Source: Chloranthus sessilifolius (taxonomy: Eukaryota; Streptophyta; Magnoliopsida; Chloranthales; Chloranthaceae). Taken from it: 64,000 nt of DNA. The translations under genes were made by a program, and so were the position numbers. Below, piece after piece: positions 34,370-46,277 of the stretch (position 1 is the stretch's first letter; each line of letters opens with the position of its first letter). The notes under the pieces were generated by a model. That model made no database searches and was not told the origin of the DNA. It saw only the letters and a list, made by a program, of their open reading frames with translations. The stretch lies in the NCBI GenBank assembly GCA_021018995.1, contig CM037588.1:146835725-146899724 (forward strand), read 5' to 3'.

Positions 34370-35480
34370 TCGTGATGGGACTAGTGATGTCGCGATGGGA
34401 CATTGAAGGGTTTCCTTCTCTTATCTTTACTTTTGCTGCAGCAGAGACTTGGTGGCCATTTCCGTGTTGTAATGTCTTTGGGAAATGAGGATCGTGATGG
34501 GATAAGGTGGTCTTTCCCGTTACAGTTGCATGCTTAGATGAGTCCTGGTGGTTGCAGGCTGAGATGAGACATGAGAAAGTCTTTTCTCTTCCTTCCTATC
34601 ATAGAGGATCATAGACGTGAGGGGACATTGGGGGTCTGGGTTAAGATGCTAGGGGATTACTGGTTGTAGGTCTGATAGGGGCATTTGGAACCTGGTGGGA
34701 TTTTTGTGTTGAGGTGCGATGGGACGTGGGGGGAGTCCCTCTTCTTCTGTTGGAGTCAAGCGGCTATTGTGTAGGTAGGAATTTGGGAGGTAGGCTCTCT
34801 GCTTCCGTGATGGGACCTTGGTTGAGCATAGTTAGCGATGAGACTTTTTGAAGATTTGTTTTTTCTTGCAAGGTTTCATGACGAGGATTTCGGGGAGGTG
34901 TGATTGGTATCGGGGCTGTAAGACAAGATGAAGTTGCTGTGTCGTGATGGAACATGTGTGATGCCTTCCCCTTTTGATCGTGTATTGTGACGGGGTGTGT
35001 TCGAGGGTCTTGGGTAGTGATGTCGCGATGGGATATCAGAGAGGTTTGATGAGGGGCTCGCGACGGGACATTGATAGTTTACTGAGTGTAGGATGTTCAG
35101 ATCGTTTGGTGAGTAGTGTGATGATGGGATTTCTTTCTTTGGCAGATCTTAGATTACATGAGACTACGTCGCGGTTGTGTTGTGACTGGACTTGTCTTTG
35201 GCTTTGGTGGCATGGTAGGATGTGGCTATTTCGTGCCGATGTGTCCGGGTTTTCAGAAGGCTTGTTTTTTTTTGTGATGAGACTTGTGGTGCGGTTAGGT
35301 GATTTCGGTCAATGAGCTTATATATTTGGATGACATTGTATGTGTGCATCTTATCGCGATGGGACTTACGTGACGAGGTTATGCGATGGGATTCCCCCTC
35401 TCTGATCGGATCATGATGGGATGAGGGAAAGTGATGGTGTCACGGTAAGGTATGTATGTCTTGTCACAATGGGACTAGGG
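34370..35480 (+). repeat. Interspersed GATGGGAC array
   Basis: A core (c/t)g(c/t)GATGGGA(C/T) occurs at least a dozen times at irregular spacing of 20-320 bp in a G-rich context (for example near 34373, 34394, 34496, 34717, 34809, 35025, 35356, 35383). Two further copies follow the Athila element at 50124 and 50152, so the array was one piece before the insertion. No gene is seen. Confidence 0.8.
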
Positions 35481-35509
35481 GCGTGGTCAATGTTTCCTGT
35501 AGGGCTATA

Positions 35510-37331
35510 TGATGTGAATTTTTAATGTGATGTTTTACTTGCAAGTGCACGAATCAGTTTGTATATAGTGGGTGCGGAGTACGAGATCATTCCCACGAGG
35601 ACTAATTTTGAAAGATCTAAAAGAGATAAGCAATTCTAGAAATCTATGAAGATCTAACAGTATTCTACCAGTTTATGATTTAAGCGGTTGATGAGATGGT
35701 AATTAATGACTACAAAAATAAAACTTAATTGATGATTCAAAAGTAAAGGTAAAGATGAACGATAAAGATGAAGATGTTAAATCCTCCCATCTTTGGTCCG
35801 TGCTTCCCATAATATAAATCTAAGAATTAAACTATGAGATATTCCATTGGTAACAAACATCTTTTATGGAAGATCAATGGTCAACACCCTAATAGGTTCC
35901 ACGTTGCATCCCTGCAATCAGGACTTAGATGATTTTCATATATAGATCTGGGATCAAGGGCATGACTAGGCACACATGATCTCAAGTTCAAATAAAAATC
36001 ATCCCCAAAGTAGGTGAAAATTCCAACAAGAATACCACTTATAAATCTGAAATCAAGGGCATGGCTAGGCACACTTTATTCAGATTAGGGAGTATTTAAG
36101 ATAAAATTACCATTACAGATCCAAGATCCAGGGCATGGCTAGGCACACTCAATCCCGAAACATAATCGTAATTAGATCCACACGATGAAAGCAAAAAGAC
36201 CATAACAATGATTGGGTAAAATTACCGTCACAGATTTGAGATCCCGGGAATGGCTAGGCACCACGATCCGGTTAGTGGGGATTTCATCCGTTCATGATAG
36301 CACAACAATCATAAAATAAAATCTCATATTTTAATCCTTAATTTATATTATTAAAAGTACATCCCTCGGATGGGAATCATTAGATCCCCATCCCTATAAA
36401 TTTAGCCACAAATATTGTAATTAAATGACATAAATAAATAAAGACGGGAAAATAATATTAATTTAATAAATTAAAATTACCTCAAACTTCAAAAGAACTT
36501 ACTTTGATCCAAAAGTACGATGATCTTCAGAAAAAAAATTAATGCAGGAATAAACTTTGAACAAAATTTATAAACTGAAGGAATGAGTACTGAAAAATTA
36601 AGGGAACAAAGCTCTCAAAAAGGAATAATAAAACTTCCCTATTTCTATGTCTAACTATGAAAAATAAAGGCTAAAAACTAAAAACTCTAAAACTAAAACT
36701 CTTTCCTAAAATTAATTCTTCTTTTCCGAAGTGTTTGAGTCGCTTTAAATAGAACCCTCATCGCAGAAGTCTCCCAAGCCGTAAATTCAGGGTCGATTAA
36801 TCGACCCAATATGGTCGATGCATCGAGCCTCCAAAATGTCCAAAAAAATAGCTTTAAAGTGTCAGTTTCGTGTCAGACACTGTCTTGTCCTCGATTAATC
36901 GACCTACAGGGTCGATGCATCGACCTACAGGGTCGATGCATCGACCCCCAGAAATCCGTGAATTTCAGCACCTTTTTTGTATCAGACACTGCTTCGGTAT
37001 TGTGGCCATACCTTTCTGTCCTGAACTCGGATTGAGGTGCTTCTTGCGCCGTTGGAAAGCCGACGAAAAGATCTACAACTTTCATATTTTGACAATTTCA
37101 TAATTCGGCCGTCGTGAAGGTCCAAATTTAGCCGCAAGTCGCACCAAGTTCTCGATTATCCAAAGTTGCAGTGTTTTGACATTATATTCAGAATTCTTGG
37201 GCTGTTTTCTATACTTGGCTTGTATTTACCTGAAACACTTCAAATCTAATAATTTTCATCAGATAGCCTTCATCGGACAGCTAAATATAGGTATTTAGGG
37301 GTGAAATATCATCATATTTCAGTACTCATCA
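35510..37331 (-). repeat. 3' LTR of complete Athila element
   Basis: 1822 bp, TGATGAGTACTGAAATATG...ATTCACATCA on the minus strand. Compared with the 5' LTR it has one extra 21-bp unit near 36910-36940 (two copies of gacctacagggtcgatgcatc versus one). Confidence 0.92.
35935..36270 (-). repeat. Four spaced GGGCATGGCTAGGCACAC repeats in the LTR
   Basis: The block gatcn(a/t)gggcatggctaggcacac recurs at about 35957, 36058, 36133 and 36246, each preceded by an agat(c/t)(t/c)gagat-like stretch. The second LTR has the same four (48760-49065). Confidence 0.85.
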
Positions 37332-37346
37332 TACCCCCAAACCTAC
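37332..37346 (-). other. Polypurine tract
   Basis: The minus strand reads gtaggtttgggggta directly before the 3' LTR start TGATGAGTACTG. Confidence 0.8.
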
Positions 37347-39394
37347 ACTTTACTAGTCTTCGAGCAAAACAAACTAAAGAAAATAAATGCCACTTTCGTA
37401 GGGAACACGATTGCACTTAGCATGTGCAACAAGCCTTTAAACCCCTAGGTGATCCTAGTGGAGGAGTTGTGTCTCCTGAGGGTTTACAGTGAAGTTACTC
37501 ACAAACTTCAATACATTTTTGAAATCATCGATAAAATTGAGTTTTCAAAACATGATTTTGATAACATATTACCATTCAAAAACAAAAATCATTAATCAAT
37601 TCAACATGCGAATTCTCAATTTTAAATAACAATGTTATACTAATCATACTAATATCTATTCAAATTAGTCTAATGTTCAAATCGTTAGATAGCTCATCCA
37701 TTCATGCCTAAACGTGAAGTGTGTGCATAACCAAACCAAAATTCATTCATCTCAGAACTAGTTCAAACGGAAAACCGTTGGATTTGTTGTTTTGACTCAA
37801 TCCTCACTTTAGGTATACTCTCAAAATATAAAGACACTGATGATGGATAAGTTTTCGCACATATGTGAGAGGTTAATACAAAGCAAATAAAAAGGTCTCA
37901 CATGATAAATGAAACATGATGCAATCAATGAACAAAAATAAATCTCATAAGAAGATATTTGTATATCCTAAGCATGTCATATCAAGTGTCATAAGTATCA
38001 CATATTTACTCTCCACAAGGCAGTTACTAATACAAGATCAGATCATGAAGGTCTTTTTAGGGTTGTAATGGGGCTCAGGAAAGGGTAAGAAAGAATTGGA
38101 AGTTGGGATTCAAAGTTTCTGAGAAATTGGAAAAGAAACAACTTTTTTTTTTTATTTTTTCTATTTCTCTCCTTTTTCTTTTCTAATGTCTCACTATTTT
38201 TCTCAATTTTTTTCTATTTTTCTCAACTTTCTTTTTCTCTTCATTTTTCTTAAAGCACCTCATATTTTTCATTATTTTTCACAACAAATTTTTTTTCTTT
38301 TTCTCCCCCCTTTTTTCTTTTTATTTTTGCCATATACTCTCAGTAAACACCACAACTCAGTATCTCTCCACTTACTCTGTTTTCGTTCACTCTCATCCCT
38401 TGTTCCTAATTTCTCAGAAATAAGAAGGGTAAAAGTTTCAATTTTCATGGTGAAGGGTTAAAGGTTAACGTGGCTTATCAAAGAATGTATAAAGGTAAAT
38501 TTTTCCAATAGGCTCAAAGGGGTACTAGAAAGATAAACTTATTTGAGGTGGGGCATTTTAAGCACAAACGAGCCAAAGATGGCCTTCAATCATGTCCTTA
38601 AAAGATAGTAACCTTGCCTATTTGTCTTGAGTAGATATACAGTTCATTCTAACATAATGATATGAATTTGATTTCATGCAAAGTCACAAGTCAAGATGAA
38701 GTGTATGAGATTATGCAAAATAAGTCGTATTCAAAGAAAACTCTGAGTTTATGTATTCACTCATCAATGACGGGAAATTAGCTCAAAAGCTCACCGGGTT
38801 TAGTCTCCTCTAAGATCCTAAGATTCAACATTCAAAACAGTTCATCGATTTCTAAGTCTTAGCTTGGTATAAGTGTAAAAATTCTAAGCATGAATATCAA
38901 AATTATCCATAAAATATCATATTAAGCTTCATCATCTTAGATACAAGTAATCAAAATATGACACTAGTATTCTCAAAATTAAATTCACATGCATCATCAA
39001 CTAAAGTTTGAAAATAATCGTAAAATAATGTGCATGATGACTTCAAAATTAATTAAAATTTTTTTTTTTTTTTTTTTTTTCAGATAAAACATATAAGTGA
39101 CGCAAAATAAATAACCATACCCCCAAACCTAAAGATTACAATGTCCGCATTGGTAAAAGCGATGGCGCACTCAAACTGTTTAAAAAAAGTACCTCAACAC
39201 AAAGATCAGGTGCAGAGAATATGTGCATCAAATTGGAACATGACCAAAAATATAGTGAAGGGAATATGGTTACACTATTTAGGGAAGGAAAAACAACCTA
39301 AATTAAACAAAACAAAATAAAAAGGAAAGAAAAAAAACTAATAAATCCTAAATCCTAAATCCTAAATCCTAAACTAAACATGAATCCAACTCCG
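37347..39394 (-). other. Conserved 3' untranslated region
   Basis: No gene is supported. Minus-strand blocks such as ggctcgtttgtgcttaaaatgcccc (38540-38590) and gagactaaacccggtgagct (38795-38815) are shared with the element at 1-8402. A second polypurine-like aggtttgggggta lies at 39118-39130, and the sequence beside it matches 63840-64000. Confidence 0.65.
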
Positions 39395-39757
39395 TTAGTC
39401 ATTGGTAGGCGGACCCATCCACCTCGGGTCACTTAAATTGATATTCTTAGGCACAGGGAACAATTTCTCCCAAAGATCAAGGGGAAATTGATGAGACACC
39501 GCCGATTGTATGGATGGAGGTGGGGAGGCGAAAGTAGGAAATGAAGATGGGGGAGATGGTGATGGCATCACATCAATTATCTCGATATCAGTATTGATGT
39601 ACGGTGTAGGAGATTTGGAGCGATTTACCTTCTTTCTAGATGGTTCTCCCCAGTAAGGAATGATCATCGGATCGAGGTCGATGATTTCAACATTGTTTGG
39701 CACAAAAGGGACCGGCCGATGAGAGTGGCGCTCCCGCTTTTTAGCAGTCTCCTCCAT
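39395..39757 (-). CDS. Small accessory ORF with two EIID motifs
   Basis: An uninterrupted 120-codon ORF from ATG 39757 to a stop at 39395. It has a basic N-terminus (KKRERHSHRP), two copies of a short hydrophobic-acidic motif, VEIIDLD (about residue 23) and IEIIDV (about 58), a serine/proline-rich middle (PSPSPPSSFP) and a C-terminus ending SDPRWMGPPTND. It lies 0.8 kb downstream of the env-position ORF in the same orientation and carries no stop, unlike the other element genes. I recognise no family. The two motifs resemble SUMO-interaction motifs (a short V/I-rich core next to acidic residues); that is inference only. It could also be a chance ORF. Confidence 0.5.
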   Translation of the reverse strand: MEETAKKRERHSHRPVPFVPNNVEIIDLDPMIIPYWGEPSRKKVNRSKSPTPYINTDIEIIDVMPSPSPPSSFPTFASPPPSIQSAVSHQFPLDLWEKLFPVPKNINLSDPRWMGPPTND

Positions 39758-40019
39758 CTTTCATGATCGTGCTCTGGTGAGATATAATCTTCGGGCCATG
39801 AGAAAGATTGTGTAGAGTTAATGAAAAGTGAGCCTAAAGGGGAATATAAAGGGAAAAATATATAGAGTTGAAGTAGGAGTGGAAAGAGGTGTCCTGCAAA
39901 AAAGAAACAATGAAAAGTGTGGCAGTACGTCTAAGGGAATCCAAAGACGTGAGAAAAGAAGCAAATTAGAGGCCCAATAGGAGTACGGTCGCAAAAAAAA
40001 ACAAAAAAAACAACAAAAA

Positions 40020-40310
40020 AAAGGTGGGGTCGATTAATCGATCCCTGAAGGTCGATGCATCGACCCTTTGGGGGTCGATTAATCGACATTGGGGTCGATG
40101 CATCGACTCGCAAAAAAAATGATTTTTTTTTTTTTTTCTCAAACATTAGGTCGATTAATCGATCCCTGAAGGTCGATGCATCGACCCTTTGGGGTTCGAT
40201 TAATTGACACTGGGGTCGATGCATCGACTCCCAAAAAAATAAAATTTTATTTTTTCGCAAACATTGGGTCGATTAATCGAGTATAACCCTCGATTAATCG
40301 ACACCATCTT
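40020..40310. repeat. TCGATTAATCGA / TCGATGCATCGA array in element interior
   Basis: Alternating ggtcgattaatcga and ggtcgatgcatcga palindromes, about nine in all, form two near-identical ~125-bp units (40025-40120 and 40150-40235) plus a third part. They lie between the env-position ORF and the small accessory ORF. Another cluster is at 41790-42250. Confidence 0.85.
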
Positions 40311-40545
40311 GGCAGAGAGTTGAAATTTTTTCAAAAAATGGCATTTTAATGGTGCTTTTCAACTACTCTAAAGGCAACAGGTAATTAGCAAAATTTTGGC
40401 AATCCCACACAGATTAGAAAACACACTTTTTCATTGATAAACACGATTACAAGGACACTTCTGATTTGACACCTAAAATAAACAGCCTAAACAAAAGAAA
40501 GAAAAATAACACAAAACAAAAAATCCTAATCCTAGACTAATCAAA

Positions 40546-41665
40546 CTAATCATCTCCATCCTCCTCGGCCTGGCGGGCCCTGGCGCGCATCTCATCATAA
40601 CTATCAGGCCACATGCGCTGCCTGATCTGATGGAGGAAGGAACGATCATAGTAGCTACGGCGCATGAGTACACCATGTCGTCGCTGCTGCTCCTCTTGTA
40701 AAGAGTTAATTTGGGCTTGGAGCGAGCCAAGCGACACACCTTCCTCGGGTCCTTGATTAGGTGCATGTTGGTCATCCTGGCGTCTGTGGCTGCGTGGTGG
40801 GCTGGTTGGGCGGTGCATCGGCCGAGGGCATCGTGGACATTTCCCAAGAGACGACATCATGGTTCCATTGGGACGCACCATAACGATAGAATGCAAGGTC
40901 CCCGATATCATCATCCCGGTAGAACGGGAAACGAAGGAAATTAAGCAATGTCATAACATAATGGGGGAAGTAGATCAACGGGGCTTCACCAGTGATAGGT
41001 TTAGTGAGTTTGTCATGGCATCGCCACATGCCATCATGAATAATCTTGGGCACGTTGATCCATGAATTTCGGTGGGCACCATAAAGCGCTTGAACCCGAT
41101 CACCGGTGCGCTCAGAAACGTGGCCACGGGGGCAGAGATTGCTACTGACCACACTATCCCAAAACAAAAGCGGGCGCGGCAACGCCGATCGCCTAGTGGC
41201 GATCCCAGAAGAAAATATGCCGCGGCACATCTCGTTGATTATATCCTCCTGAGACTCGTCGAGTTCTTCACCCAAAGTGTGATTGTGAGGGCGCTCGCAC
41301 GAAACATTAAAAACCTCCGCAATGGTGTGCGGATAAATCGGGCGCGACCACCCATCAATTGAAACAGTGAAGTGGGCGGCGACTTGATTCTCGATGGAGG
41401 CGGTCACCCATGCCATGTTCTAATAGAATAACCGAACAACATGTTCGGACACTTTGATCACAGGCGGAGTGAGGAGAAAATTGGCGTTGAGAGCCATCGC
41501 ATAGGCGAGGGAAACGGCGCAGATAGGCAGTGCTTGAAAAGCCGCGAGATCAAAAACATATTCGGAACACAGGTCTCGGGTCACGAAGCGACCACTTGGC
41601 TAATCACGTGGATGACCCGCAGGGCGTTGGGCAAGTCTTTGCGGCGCGGCAGAGGTCGAAGCCAT
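40546..41665 (-). pseudogene. Extra ORF at env position of Athila element
   Basis: It starts at ATG 41665 (MASTSAAPQR). The frame runs to 40772 with in-frame TAG stops at 41600-41602 and 41420-41422; a frameshift near 40800-40870 then leads into a second frame that ends at 40546. The product would be near 370 residues. The middle contains VSIDGWSRPIYPHTIAEVFN and INVPKIIHDGMWRC. The C-terminal part is glutamine/arginine-rich and probably coiled (SLQAQINSLQEEQQRRHGVL). Athila elements commonly carry a third ORF after pol, often called env-like or putative plant transposon protein; no membrane segment is evident here, so a retroviral envelope role is not supported by the sequence. Both stops are one C-to-T change from a sense codon. 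Confidence 0.6.
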
Positions 41666-41789
41666 GATTGCACTGTTGGAATGTCGGAGGCAGTCAGAAA
41701 AAATAGGATACAAACTGAATGAAAATCGGAGTGAGACTGCTCCATTTAAATAGGCGCAAAGGCGTCCTCTCGGGATGGACACACGCAAA

Positions 41790-42250
41790 ATAATCGATTA
41801 ATCGACCAAAAGGGTCGATTAATCGATTCCATTGAAAACGGGCGCGTCAGAAGTCCCGACGCATGGAAACACGCAACGTCTTTAAGTGAAAAGATGCAAC
41901 GTCCGGAAGTGGAAAAGTCGATTAATCGACGCAGTTCCTCGATTAATCGACATAAATCGAGGCAAATAAAAACCAAAAATGCATGCCCCGCAATAAAGGT
42001 CGATTAAGTGACTCACAAAGAGTCGATTAATCGACACCAAATAAAAACAAAACTGACAGATTTTCAACACAACACGATTTTCAAAATGAGCAGTCGATGC
42101 ATCGACTCAAGGAGTCGATTAATCGACTAAAGAAAAAGTCAAAAGCCGTCATAAATGCAGTCTCCTTGAAAAAGGAGACTCCATAAATACTGTCGATGAA
42201 TCAACCAAAAGGGTCGATTCATCGAGCCAGGGAGGGTCGATGCATCGACT
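41790..42250. repeat. Second TCGATTAATCGA / TCGATGCATCGA cluster
   Basis: About ten palindromes (for example agtcgattaatcgac, ggtcgatgcatcgact, gggtcgattcatcgag) lie between pol and the env-position ORF, upstream of that ORF in its orientation. Confidence 0.8.
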
Positions 42251-42312
42251 CCCAAATTTTTTTTTTTTTTTTTTTTAAACTAAACAAAACAACACCAAAC
42301 GGAAACTACATA

Positions 42313-42337
42313 ATTGGGTTGCCTCCCAATGAGCGCT
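42313..42337 (-). other. Conserved post-pol motif GGGAGGCAACCCAA
   Basis: The minus strand reads agcgctcattgggaggcaacccaa. The same motif follows the integrase at 63717-63739 and precedes the 3' UTR at 4296-4318. It is shared by all three Athila-type elements in the window. Confidence 0.8.
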
Positions 42338-42452
42338 AGTTTAAAGTCGATAGCTCGACCTTGGGAATTGCTCAGTCAGGGTGAGCCAGTGGCTCACTCA
42401 GAGAAAGAGTGTCAGAGAATGCAATCGCATTCTCAAGGAATGGTTTCAATCG

Positions 42453-45400
42453 CTAACCGTTAACTCGAAAAACATTCCCATGTTTCGGGTTGATAATATC
42501 TACTGTCCCATTGGGGAGTATTCGAGAGATTTTGAAAGGACCATTCCAACGGGTTTTTAGTTTCCCCGGAAATAGATGAAGTCGAGAATTGTAGAGTAGA
42601 ACCTGTTGACCAACGACGAACGATTTCTGCAGAATAGATTGATCATGAACCCGTTTCATACGGTCCTTGTACGATTTAGCACAGTCATATGCATCAGCAC
42701 AGATTTCGTCTAATTCATTTATTTGGAAACCCCTTTGGGTACCAGATTTCAGGAGATCGAAATTCAATGACTTAACGGCCCAAAATGCTCGATGTTCCAG
42801 TTCAACCGGGAGGTGACACCCTTTACCGAAGACCAACCGATACGGCGACATGCCAATCGGAGTTTTAAATGCAGTTCAATACGCCCATAGAGCGTCATTC
42901 AACTTTAACGACCAGTCTTTACGGTTCGGATTGATTGTCTTTTCTAAAATCCGCTTAAGTTCCCGATTAGAGACTTCAACTGGGCCACTTGTCTGAGGAT
43001 GGTAAGGTGTAGCAACTTTGTGTGTGACACCATATTTCTTCATTAATTGGGTGAACACTTTATTGCAAAAGTGCTTTCCACCATCGCTGATTATCGCCTT
43101 TGGAATGCCAAAACGTGAAAACACTTGATCCTTGAGAAATTTGATCACTACTCTGTGATCATTAGATTTACAAGCCACGGCCTCTACCCATTTCGAAACA
43201 TAGTCAACACCGACAAGAATGAACGTATTTCTAAAGGAATTCTGGAAAGGACCCATAAAATCGATCCCCCAAACATCAAATAATTCAACTTCTAAAATTG
43301 GATTAAGCGGCATCATGTTGCGCTTTGAGATTCGGCCCAGCATTTGACAGTTGTGACAGGATTTGCAATGTTGATGACAATCTTTAAAGATCGTCGGCCA
43401 ATAAAAACGACTTTGGAAGATCTTTGCTGCAGTCTTTTTGGAACTAAAGTGACTTCCACAAGCTAACTCATGACAGAACGAGATGATTCGTGGTTGCTCA
43501 GATTTAGGAATACACCTTCGTATGATTTGATCAGGGCAGTATTTGAATAAGTACGGATCTTCGAAAAAATAGTGTTTCACCCGAGCTAAGAAAATGGATT
43601 TCTCATTCTTCGACCAATGGTGAGGTAATTTCTCGGTGACTAGGTAATTGACAAGATCCGCATACCAAGGTGGGCAATCAATCCTGAACAACTGTTCATC
43701 CGGGAAGTGCTCCAAGATCGGAACAGGCTCATCAGGTTTCTCAATAATTATTCGTGACAAGTGATCGGCCACCACATTTTCTGAGCCTTTCTTATCCTTG
43801 ATCTCCAAATCGAACTCTTGCAACAACAAGATCCACCTAATTAAACATGCCTTAGCGTCTTTCTTAGCAAACAGATAACGCAGAGCAGCGTGATCTGTGA
43901 ATACCACGACTTTAGATCCTAATAAATAGGATCAAAATTTATCCAACGCGAAAACTACTGCCAAAAGTTCCTTTTCAGTGGTCGAGTAGTTCAACTGGGC
44001 ATCGTTGAGAGTACGACTCGCATAGTAGATTACATTCGGTAAATTTTCTATTTGTTGTCCCAAAACAGCTCCAATTGCATAATCAGAGGCGTCACACATG
44101 ATTTCGAACGGGAAGGCCCAGTTCGGAGATTGAATTATTGGAGCTTTTATCAATTCGGCCTTAATGGTTTCAAAGGCTCGCAAACATTTATCATCAAAGA
44201 TGAATGGGGCATCCTTTGAAAGTAAGCTGCAGAGCGGCCGTGCTATCTTACTGAAATTTTTAATAAAACGCCGGTAAAAATCGGCGTGGCCCAGAAAAGA
44301 TCTGATTTCCTTCACTGTCCTCGGTGGTGGTAGGTCGACAATTAAATTAACTTTAGCCTTATCGACCTCAATACCCTGGGACGATATGATGTGTCCCAAA
44401 ACAAAGCCATCTTTAACCATGAAGTGATATTTTTCCCAGTTAAGAACAAGGTTTTTCTCCTGGCATCGTGTAAGCACTAGCGACAAATGATTCAAACAGT
44501 CAGCAAAACTGTTTCCATGTATCGAGAAGTCGTCCATGAAGACTTGAAGGAATCGCTCGACCATATCCGAAAAAATACTCAACATACATCTTTGGAATGT
44601 AGCTGGTGCATTACAAAGCCCAAACGGCATTCGTCGATAGGAGAAAGTACCAAAAGGGCATGTGAAAGTGGTCTTCTCCTGATCCTCAGGGGCAATGACT
44701 ATTTGGTTATACCCGGAATAGCCATCGAGGAAGCAATAGTACTCATGCCCGGCTAATCTTTCTAACATCTGATCGATAAACGGAAGTGGAAAGTGATCTT
44801 TCCTCGTCATCAAATTTAACTTCCGATAATCAATGCACACTCTCCACCCTGTATGAATTTTTGTAGGGACCAGTATGTTTTCTCCATTCTTCACCACTGT
44901 GATTCCCGATTTCTTAGGGACCACTTGTGTGGGGCTGACCCATTTACTGTCCGAGATGGGGTATATAATTCCAGCATCTAAAAGTTTTATTACCTCATTT
45001 CGGACCACATCTTGTATTATAGGGTTCAGTCTCCTTTGTGGCTCCCTAGAAGGCTTAGCATTGTCTTCCAAATGGATTCGGTGCATACACACCGTTGGAC
45101 TAATGCCTTTGATATCTTTTATCGACCAACCGAGGGCACTTTTGTGCTCTTTGAGTATATTCATGAGTTGACCTTCCTGATTCGCATCCAGTGTTGATGA
45201 TATTATAACGGGTTGAGTTTCATTCTCCCCCAGGTAGGCATACTTGAGATTTTCCGGAAGAGGTTTAAGTTCTAAGGACACTTTCTCCTCCTCTTTCGGC
45301 TTTTCCTTGATTAATTCAATTTCAGTTCCACACTCTATTTCCTTTTCTTCACCCAGACGTGGTGTGGAGTCCAACATGTGATTTACTTCTTGGATTAGTT

Positions 45401-46169
45401 GATCCACATCAAAATTTTCTCCAAAATGTGCAAGACAAGCTGCTAAAGGATCTTCAGTTTCGGATGCATGAAATATTTCCTCGACAATTTCATCGAGTAT
45501 GCATACTTGTGCATGTTCATCATCCTCCATGGGCTGCTGGGCAATATTAAAAATGTTGAGTTCCACTGTCATATTCCCGAATGACAGATTCATGATCCCG
45601 TTTCGACAATTGATCAGCGCATTGGAGGTTGCTAGGAATGGTCTTCCTAGAATCACTGGAATATTATTCTTCAAATTTGATGCCGGTTCAGTGTCTAGAA
45701 CAACAAAATCTACAGGAAAGTAGAAAGAATCCACCTTGATGAGGACATCTTCCACAATTCCTCGAGGGATTTTTACGGACCGATCAGCTAACTGAAGGGT
45801 CATCGCAGTGGTCTTAAGTTCTCCCAATTCAAGCTCCTTGTACACAGAATAAGGCAACAAGTTGACACTTGCTCCTAAATCCAAAAGGGCCTGATCAATA
45901 CGATTATCGCCGATGATGATCGAGATTGTAGGACAACCTGGGTCCTTGTATTTGATTGGGAGCTTTGCTTGCAACACTGAACTAACCAGCTCGGCTAAGA
46001 AAGCCTTTTTCGGAATATTGGTCTTTCTTTTGATTGTGACCAATTCCTTCAAAAATTTAGCATAAGCAGGTACTTGACGGATGGCATCCAGGAAGGGAAT
46101 ATTAATTTTTAATTGCTTGAAAATCTCATTTATTCCTTCCACATCGCGATTTCTCAGTGGTGCCATCAA
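42453..46169 (-). pseudogene. Pol polyprotein: protease, reverse transcriptase, RNase H, integrase
   Basis: One reading frame from 46169 to 42453 with two internal TGA stops (43932-43934 and 42876-42878) and a TAG at 42453-42455 where the sister element reads on. Order: protease with LLDLGASVNLLPYSVYKELE (DLG in place of the usual DTG/DSG, as is common in Athila); reverse transcriptase with FLDGYSGYNQ, FGLCNAPATF and the catalytic FMDD; RNase H ([22 protein letters not shown]); integrase with an HHCC zinc finger (HELACGSH ... CKSCHNCQ), the catalytic Asp in WGIDFMGPF, Asp in IISDGGKHF and Glu in [10 protein letters not shown]-terminal GPF domain. All catalytic residues are present. It copies and integrates the element; here it cannot be made whole because of the stops. 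Confidence 0.92.
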
Positions 46170-46277
46170 TCTTTGCGGGTACGGTGCTTTTGGAACAAAA
46201 CTTTTCTTTTGTTCACTCTTTTCATCTGATATTTCTTTTTCTTGTACTCTGTCATCAATTTCTTCTTTCTCTTCAGA

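Noticed and set aside
40546-41665. Retroviral-type envelope gene
   Set aside because: No signal peptide, membrane span or furin-like site is visible; only its position after pol matches an env gene.
40859-41722. Several plus-strand frames of 60-100 codons
   Set aside because: They are antisense shadows of the env-position ORF of the minus-strand Athila element.
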